Source of the DNA: 0-14-3-00-41-53 sp041500225
GTDB taxonomy: Bacteria > Nitrospirota > Thermodesulfovibrionia > Thermodesulfovibrionales > SM23-35
Length of the DNA: 28,991 nucleotides
Direction of reading: 5' to 3'
Assembly (NCBI GenBank): GCA_041500225.1
Contig: JBGQLV010000033.1
Coordinates: forward strand, 1-28,991
Below, piece after piece: positions 23,473 to 28,991 of the stretch. Position 1 is the stretch's first letter; each line of letters begins with the position of its first letter. Position numbers and translations under genes: made by a program. Below the pieces are notes generated by a model. That model had not been told where the DNA came from and searched no databases. It worked only from the letters and a program-made list of their open reading frames with translations.

Positions 23473-23775
23473 TTACTCCTGTGTAATCAGGTCTTCTTTT
23501 AGAAGTTCAGCAATAAATTCATGGACGTCTGCATATACCTGTTCTTTATTCACGTCGAAAACGGATGGGATACTGTCGCTGATCTCATGGAGGTTCCTTT
23601 TGCCGTTTAGCTGATTCCAGATGTATTCGGCTACAGGGTTCAGGGAAAAAATCCTCTGCATATCAGCCAGCTTTCCACTGATAGGAACCAGAATTGTCTC
23701 ACCAGCGATTTCACGAGAGACTATTTCATTCTTTTTTTTAAATATCTTTCCCCATATTTCATTTCTTGAATTCAT
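23473..23775 (-). CDS. PqqD family peptide chaperone (RRE domain)
   Basis: A 100-residue protein with the PqqD/RRE fold pattern: an N-terminal beta region (GETILVPISGKLADMQRIFSL), then NPVAEYIWNQLNGKRNLHEI, the signature helix and turn, then a winged helix (VDVNKEQVYADVHEFIAELL-like) and a terminal LITQE. PqqD proteins bind the precursor leader and present it to the radical SAM enzyme. Stand-alone form, not fused. It starts 8 nt after the C25 protease stop and ends 7 nt before the radical SAM gene. Confidence 0.93.
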   Translation of the reverse strand: MNSRNEIWGKIFKKKNEIVSREIAGETILVPISGKLADMQRIFSLNPVAEYIWNQLNGKRNLHEISDSIPSVFDVNKEQVYADVHEFIAELLKEDLITQE

Positions 23776-23783
23776 AAAAGGAT

Positions 23784-26700
23784 TTATTTCAATTTTAGCG
23801 CCGGGTCTCCCATAAGGTTATATATATCCAGTATAAACCCTGAGACCCCATTCATGCTACCTTTTTCAAGTGCCTTTAAAACAACGTCTCCGAGAGTTTG
23901 CTTCCTACCCGTGAAAGTTGACATGAAAAACATCTCATCAAGTATCACGGCCTCTGAGTTTATAGACATTCCGGTCGGAGACCAGACTGCAACAGCGCCG
24001 CCGTTTTGTTTCAGCACTAACACCTCGCTCAAAGAATCGTAGCCGGGATGAGAAAAGTTTCCCACAACACAGGTCATGGCTGTTACTACAGGGAGTCTAT
24101 TCTGATTGGTCATGGAGGCTACATCGCTGGTTAACAGTAACCCTTCCTGTGCCAGACGGTCTAATCCTCCGTGGCCTACATAGTTCAAAAGGAAAGCACC
24201 GTTATTTATCCCATTCAGAACCATCTGTCGTGCTTCTTCTATCGGATGTTCAGACAGATAGATCTTGTATGCTGTGTACCCGGATGGCAGCAATGTAGCC
24301 ACATTATTGCTGTCTACAGAGAAATCCCCACCATCATCAGGATTATCAGCAAGCATAAGAACCTGTTTTGTCCATGTGCCTCCGCTGGAGTTTTCATAGG
24401 CGATAGTCTTTCCGATTATATCCGTCAGCTCTTCAGGGGTCACAACAGGCAGTCTTCCGATAGCCATCTCAGGGATATGGTCTCCGTTTATGTCTGCAAA
24501 ATAGTTATCAGATGGGAAAAGTCCCTGAGGAGTTCCTATCATTATGGGTGGGATCAGGTTCCCACCATGTCCCTGGTTGTCCTTGTAGTCGAAGGTGCCT
24601 TCTCCGGCAAGAACCACATATCTTGGTGCCTTGCTCCAGTTATAATATGCAAATGAGAGGAAGTTCCTAATGGCCTCTGGAGAGTAAATGCCATAGTTGA
24701 ACTCATCCATAATGTCTTCCAGCTCTACTACCATTGTCTTTAACCCCTGATGCTGACGGTAGTCGGCAAGCGCCTGGGAAGCATCTTTCAGCTCTTCAGG
24801 AGTAATTACCAGATAGTTTGCCCTGTTACTCCGTTCCTTCAATTTAGAAGTTTTATCAACAATTAAAGATACTGGTGTGCTTAGTCCATCAATGGTCAGC
24901 GCCAGATACAGGGACTCAGAAGAGGCTGGTCTGAAACTCACCCGGTAATTATCAGCAGCAGGATGGTCAACAGTGGCAGCAGTTATGAGCTTTGCTTGGT
25001 CTATGTTGCTTACATCAAACACGAAGATAGCAGGGTCAGTAAAGCCTTCGATGGTAATTACAGGGTTACTATCTCCTCTGACAAATAGCCTGTTGTTAAC
25101 CGCTTGATAGTATCGCTGATAACTCAAATCAAAAGAATCTACATAGAAGATACTGTAAGGTGCGCCGGTATCAAGAAGTCCAGTCACCATAACATTATTG
25201 TCCCCTTCGTTCAAAAGCGACTGGTTGAAGGACAGCTCAAGTGTGTGAGCCTCGATCCCATCCCACCGGTCTTCACCTATTTTGGTTCCATTAAGACTGA
25301 TTACTACATGGTGGTCCGGGTCGGTGCTTGTATTTGTATCTGTATCACCCTGAAGATGGACAGAAAGTGTTGCTGACTCCGAAGAGGAGGCTACACCATT
25401 GGCCTTAATATTGAAGGTCTTGCTGCCGAGACCAGAATCACCTGCGACAATATAATCCCAGAGCCAATAATCAGATTGTGGGTCATCAAACAGAGCTGTT
25501 GCCGCCCAATGGTCTTCCTCAAAATGGAAGGTTTCTGTAAATGTTTCTCCACCGATAGAAGGATCTGGTCCTGTTCCTGTGATAACCTCCATCTGCAGAC
25601 CTCTGCCTTTCTCAAGCCAGTAGATGTTTTCACGGGTGTATATACTGTCGATACCTTGTCCGTAGAAATAAATGCCTGAATTATCTGAGGATGACAAATA
25701 GGCGACATTTTGTCCCTGGTTAGTCAGAAGCAATTGGTTATTATTGATCATCCCCTGAATTTTAGTAGTTGTAGTTCCCGTTAAGGATGCGATTTCTGAG
25801 GCAGATAGATAATATAATCCATTCTCTCTTACAGCAATCTTTCCCTTACTGCTAACCGTGAAGGTTCTAATTGCTTTTCTTGTCAATTTCCCTGCATTAA
25901 TACGGGACTTTTTGGCGTCTGAAATATCATGTGCCTTCCTGTTATAGGTTGAGGTCATAGGTTCCTGTTTTGGAGATGCTATCTCTTGCTTTCCTGCCGT
26001 TACAGTGTATGGGCCATAAGTGCGTTTGTTACCCCTGTTCTCGATTTCCACAAGTTTGTAAGTATAGGTTTTTTCAGGGGAAGCTGTTTTATCTATATAG
26101 CGGTATGTGCCGCCCTGATGAGATACTAAAAGACCCGGCAGAAGTTTTTCGTTTATCTGAATGTATTCCCCTTTTGGATCATCTTTACGGAAAAGGTAAA
26201 AACCAACAGTGTCAATCTCTGAAGCTGTCTGCCACTGCACAACTACCTTACCGTTTTCCTCATAAGCCTCAAAGGAAGAGATTACTGCAAGTGTTGGAGT
26301 GGGATTTTTGTAGCCGAAATTGATGCCGGTTTGATTCCCGCCGGTTAGATCAACTGTTTCCTGATCGTTAAAAGGACCAGTTGTGCCCTCTGTCTTTTCG
26401 TAAGTTGTTATAAAACCACTCAGAACTCTGATAGTATCAGTAACCTTAACTATATAAGTCCCGCTCGCCAAATTATTGAAACTATAAGTGCCGTCAGATG
26501 CGGTGGTGGTAGTGGCGATCACGGTGCTTCCCTGCATTAAATCCAGTGTTACCCCTCCCATCCCGGTCTCGGATGCGTCGATCACGCCGTCCTCATCGTT
26601 GTCCTGCCATATAGACCCTGCTACGCTGCGGGGTGTTGTTGCCTGATAGCGGAAATTCTTATCCAGGGCATTGCCTGGGGCTACTATGCTTGCAGCCTGC

Positions 26701-28991
26701 TGCTGTCCGGTTGTACTCGAATCGCTGTCTGTCCCGATATAAGTATACCCTGAAGGCGGGGATTCGATGCTGACAACATAGTTGCCGTTTGCTACACCGG
26801 TGAAAAGATAGTTTCCGTTTGCATCGGTGGTTATGGTAGAAATGACCGTATCGCTTCCATCTATAAGGCCGTTGCCGTTTATATCGCTATAGAGCTTGAC
26901 CGTAATGCCGCTGAAGCCGAAGTCTCCGGTATCCTGTATACCGTCGCTATCTATATCATTGAACGCAGTAGTGCCGATGCTGCTTTTGAGGCTGTAGCCG
27001 AAGTTCGGCGCAGAGGTATTATCCACATTACCTGTAAGGTTGGCAATCTGCATTTCACCTGCAATGGCTGAAGCGGTCGTGCCATAATAATCGTTAAGCT
27101 TACCGTTTGTGTCTGAGATCCTGATTGTATAGTCTGCGCTGCCGCCTTCTACTCCTGAGAAGGTAAAGTTTCCGTTGGCATCGGTGATAGTGGTGGCAAT
27201 GACATTAAGGCTGGCGTCAAGCAGGTCTACCGTCACCAGAGATATGCCGGTTTCTCCGCCATCCAGAACACCATCAGCGTCCACGTCAAACCAGAGCTTG
27301 TCAATGATTGTATAAGTTGTGCCCTGATAACCGAAGTCTGCAGATAAAATAGTAGAGCCTGAGCTTAAGTTGGTTATAACACGCGCATTACTTGCAATTG
27401 TGTAGCCTGTCAGTTTTGCCTGTGTTCCGTCAATATATACCAGATAATCTTCAGCGCCGCTCGCCGTTACTCCTGCAAAAAGATAATATCCATTGGGAGC
27501 TGTGGTGGTAGTGCCGTTTGTACCGCAGATGGCGATAGTACAAAGAGTATCTGTCCCGGGTTCCAATATGCCGTTACTGTTGGTGTCCCGCCATAGCTGG
27601 ACAGTTACACCTGACAGTCCGGGTTCACCCGGATCGTGGAGGCTGTTGCTGTTGGGGTCGCTCCATACGAGGTCTCCGATAGCAGAGGTTCCCGGCGCTG
27701 TCCTGTAGCCGAGATCCGCATCCATGTATGACTGACCGGCAGTCAGGTTAAAGGAATTTGTTCTATTATCGCTATGGCCGCTTGGGGCGGACTGCTGCAA
27801 CCCCGAGGGGAGGGTGCTTGCGGTAGCCTCGACATAGTAGCCGTTGCCTGGTTCTACGCCTGTAAAAAGGTAATGGCCATTGTCTGTTGATGTCGTCATG
27901 ATTGTGGCGCCGAGCCAGTTTTTCAGTGCCACTTCCACGTTCGCCAGTCCCGGTTCACCCACATCCTGAATACCGTCTCCATCTGTGTCGAACCAGACAA
28001 AATCCCCTACTTCAGCGCTCTGGGAACTTGGATTGACTACCAGATTTGTGACGCTTGCGCTTAAAGGCAATACAATTTCATTGCTGTTAATAAAGGCTGT
28101 ATTGGTGATATGGTCTATGCCGGTACCAAGCGGATTGTCTACAGTGACGTTAAAAGTCAGGGTAAGAGAGTTCCCCGGCTGGATACGGCAGCCTGTTCCC
28201 CTTGAGAGGAATTCGGGCGGATTCCCGGACGCAAACGTGCTGGGCAGATAATAGCTGATATCCACATTATCAACATTGAAAGTTTTATTAGTGGCATTAA
28301 ATCCGCCGGTGACCCTGAATTGAATAGTAGTAGTGGCAGAGATGTAAGTAGTGAGGTTGTATGGCGGTGCAACAGAGGGAGTGCCGCCGTTGAAAGTTGC
28401 AAGTGTTGTAAAAGGCCCTCCTGCGTTATTGCTGGCCTCTATTACCAGCGTATCGCCTGCTACGAGATTGGCAGAGCTGTAGCTGAAATTCAGAAGCGGA
28501 TTCACTGCTCCGGCAAGATTGGCAGTGCGCTGAATAGCCGAGGGAGTGCGCTGGTACGTGATATCCACATTATCAAAAGACAATGTCTCGTTGGTCACAT
28601 CATAGCCGCCGGTGATCCGGAATTGAATAGTAGTAGTGGCAGAGATGTACGGTGTGAGATTATATGGAGGCGCAGGCGAGGGCGTGCCTCCGGCAAAGGT
28701 CGCTAAAGTCGTAAATGGGCCTCCTGCTGCATTGCTCGCTTCCACAACCAAGGTATCGCCTGCCTCGAGATTTGCGGCAGTGTAACTGAAATTCAGCGTA
28801 GCACTCGTGGCGCCGGTGAGATTGGCAGTGCGCTGAATAGCCGAGGGAGTGCGCTGGTACGTGATGTCCACATTATCAACATTGAAAGTTTTATTAGTGG
28901 CACTAAATCCGCCGGTGACCCTGAATTGAATAGTAGTAGTGGCAGAGATGTAAGTAGTGAGGTTGTATGGCGGTGCAACAGAGGGAGTGCC
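23784..28991 (-). CDS. Giant multidomain C25 (gingipain-like) cysteine protease, N-terminus outside window
   Basis: Open over 1735 codons with no start inside the window. The GTG at 28871 lies within a repeat, and the frame continues to the edge. Domains along the chain: 101-residue beta repeats (28991 to about 28250); a DUF11-like segment; five SdrB-like domains with calcium-loop motifs such as DTDGDGIQD and DVDADGVLD (about 28020-26310); an Fn3-like module (about 26300-25990); a propeptide-like beta region; and a peptidase C25 domain ending YNLMGDPALKLK. The catalytic pair is His in YVGHGGLD (codon 24171-24173) and Cys in MTCVVGNF (24069-24071), 34 residues apart as in gingipains (33). No sorting domain is visible at the C-terminus. 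It lies 8 nt before pqqD, so it belongs to the same operon. Presumed exported; the signal peptide would be outside the window. Confidence 0.93.
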   Translation of the reverse strand, partial: GTPSVAPPYNLTTYISATTTIQFRVTGGFSATNKTFNVDNVDITYQRTPSAIQRTANLTGATSATLNFSYTAANLEAGDTLVVEASNAAGGPFTTLATFAGGTPSPAPPYNLTPYISATTTIQFRITGGYDVTNETLSFDNVDITYQRTPSAIQRTANLAGAVNPLLNFSYSSANLVAGDTLVIEASNNAGGPFTTLATFNGGTPSVAPPYNLTTYISATTTIQFRVTGGFNATNKTFNVDNVDISYYLPSTFASGNPPEFLSRGTGCRIQPGNSLTLTFNVTVDNPLGTGIDHITNTAFINSNEIVLPLSASVTNLVVNPSSQSAEVGDFVWFDTDGDGIQDVGEPGLANVEVALKNWLGATIMTTSTDNGHYLFTGVEPGNGYYVEATASTLPSGLQQSAPSGHSDNRTNSFNLTAGQSYMDADLGYRTAPGTSAIGDLVWSDPNSNSLHDPGEPGLSGVTVQLWRDTNSNGILEPGTDTLCTIAICGTNGTTTTAPNGYYLFAGVTASGAEDYLVYIDGTQAKLTGYTIASNARVITNLSSGSTILSADFGYQGTTYTIIDKLWFDVDADGVLDGGETGISLVTVDLLDASLNVIATTITDANGNFTFSGVEGGSADYTIRISDTNGKLNDYYGTTASAIAGEMQIANLTGNVDNTSAPNFGYSLKSSIGTTAFNDIDSDGIQDTGDFGFSGITVKLYSDINGNGLIDGSDTVISTITTDANGNYLFTGVANGNYVVSIESPPSGYTYIGTDSDSSTTGQQQAASIVAPGNALDKNFRYQATTPRSVAGSIWQDNDEDGVIDASETGMGGVTLDLMQGSTVIATTTTASDGTYSFNNLASGTYIVKVTDTIRVLSGFITTYEKTEGTTGPFNDQETVDLTGGNQTGINFGYKNPTPTLAVISSFEAYEENGKVVVQWQTASEIDTVGFYLFRKDDPKGEYIQINEKLLPGLLVSHQGGTYRYIDKTASPEKTYTYKLVEIENRGNKRTYGPYTVTAGKQEIASPKQEPMTSTYNRKAHDISDAKKSRINAGKLTRKAIRTFTVSSKGKIAVRENGLYYLSASEIASLTGTTTTKIQGMINNNQLLLTNQGQNVAYLSSSDNSGIYFYGQGIDSIYTRENIYWLEKGRGLQMEVITGTGPDPSIGGETFTETFHFEEDHWAATALFDDPQSDYWLWDYIVAGDSGLGSKTFNIKANGVASSSESATLSVHLQGDTDTNTSTDPDHHVVISLNGTKIGEDRWDGIEAHTLELSFNQSLLNEGDNNVMVTGLLDTGAPYSIFYVDSFDLSYQRYYQAVNNRLFVRGDSNPVITIEGFTDPAIFVFDVSNIDQAKLITAATVDHPAADNYRVSFRPASSESLYLALTIDGLSTPVSLIVDKTSKLKERSNRANYLVITPEELKDASQALADYRQHQGLKTMVVELEDIMDEFNYGIYSPEAIRNFLSFAYYNWSKAPRYVVLAGEGTFDYKDNQGHGGNLIPPIMIGTPQGLFPSDNYFADINGDHIPEMAIGRLPVVTPEELTDIIGKTIAYENSSGGTWTKQVLMLADNPDDGGDFSVDSNNVATLLPSGYTAYKIYLSEHPIEEARQMVLNGINNGAFLLNYVGHGGLDRLAQEGLLLTSDVASMTNQNRLPVVTAMTCVVGNFSHPGYDSLSEVLVLKQNGGAVAVWSPTGMSINSEAVILDEMFFMSTFTGRKQTLGDVVLKALEKGSMNGVSGFILDIYNLMGDPALKLK
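28261..28991 (-). repeat. 303-bp tandem repeats in the C25 gene with 606-bp higher-order identity
   Basis: Units of 303 bp (101 residues, ending DNVDITY) repeat in tandem. Bases 28261-28385 and 28867-28991 are identical at 124 of 125 positions (one T/C difference at 28297/28903), while the unit between them differs at many sites. The array continues beyond the window. Confidence 0.92.

Noticed and set aside
28793..28871. GTG at 28871 as the start of the C25 protease
   Set aside because: The codon lies inside a repeat unit (DNVDITY) and the same frame stays open to the window edge, so the true start is outside.
28261..28991. Regular repeats considered as a CRISPR array
   Set aside because: Units are 303 bp, coding and in frame with a protease gene; there are no short direct repeats with unique spacers.

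Overview
The window reads as a piece of a Gram-negative, probably anaerobic bacterial chromosome with moderate GC. Lipoprotein signals, a corrinoid iron-sulfur protein relative, radical SAM enzymology and many short interspersed palindromes fit a Nitrospirota (Thermodesulfovibrionia-like) or deltaproteobacterial lineage. That placement is inference, since no rRNA or other taxonomic marker is present. Coding density is high and I see no tRNA, rRNA, CRISPR array or intact transposase.

Left part (1-7250, mostly +): the end of a universal stress protein with a strong terminator; a minus-strand DUF1573 gene interrupted by one in-frame UGA exactly where the family has the first Cys of its CGC motif, followed by a stem-loop that fits a bacterial SECIS (candidate new selenoprotein); then a tight operon of a short-form uvrA, apbE, a NusG-domain-II protein, a Gx-transporter family protein and yacG; a 110-bp MITE-like element; and dapB.

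Middle (7250-20770): an AAA/DUF4143 ATPase with an apparently leaderless promoter set inside two 26-bp inverted repeats; a TPR lipoprotein and mfd on the minus strand; divergent hisG followed by a miniature CFeSP (AcsC-like) protein that lacks the TIM barrel; a znuABC-type metal transporter on the minus strand; a secreted TPR protein; and a minus-strand pair encoding a HEAT-repeat protein and an HD-GYP protein that share an N-terminal domain. uvrA and mfd, both nucleotide-excision-repair genes, share the 10-mer GTATGTTATA at the same distance from their ATG codons.

Right part (20770-28991, all -): one operon, read from the window edge inward. It encodes a giant C25 (gingipain-type) protease with 101-residue repeats and SdrB-like domains, a PqqD-like recognition protein, a radical SAM/SPASM enzyme, a short GTG-started Cys/Gly-rich precursor peptide (22189-22368) that is easily missed, an HPr-kinase-like protein, and an S26 signal-peptidase-like protein. 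A terminator follows. I interpret this as a RiPP (modified peptide) system. Its leader carries the YxxPxL motif best known from lasso peptides, but the cassette has a radical SAM enzyme and no lasso cyclase in view. This operon and the DUF1573 candidate are the most interesting items in the window.
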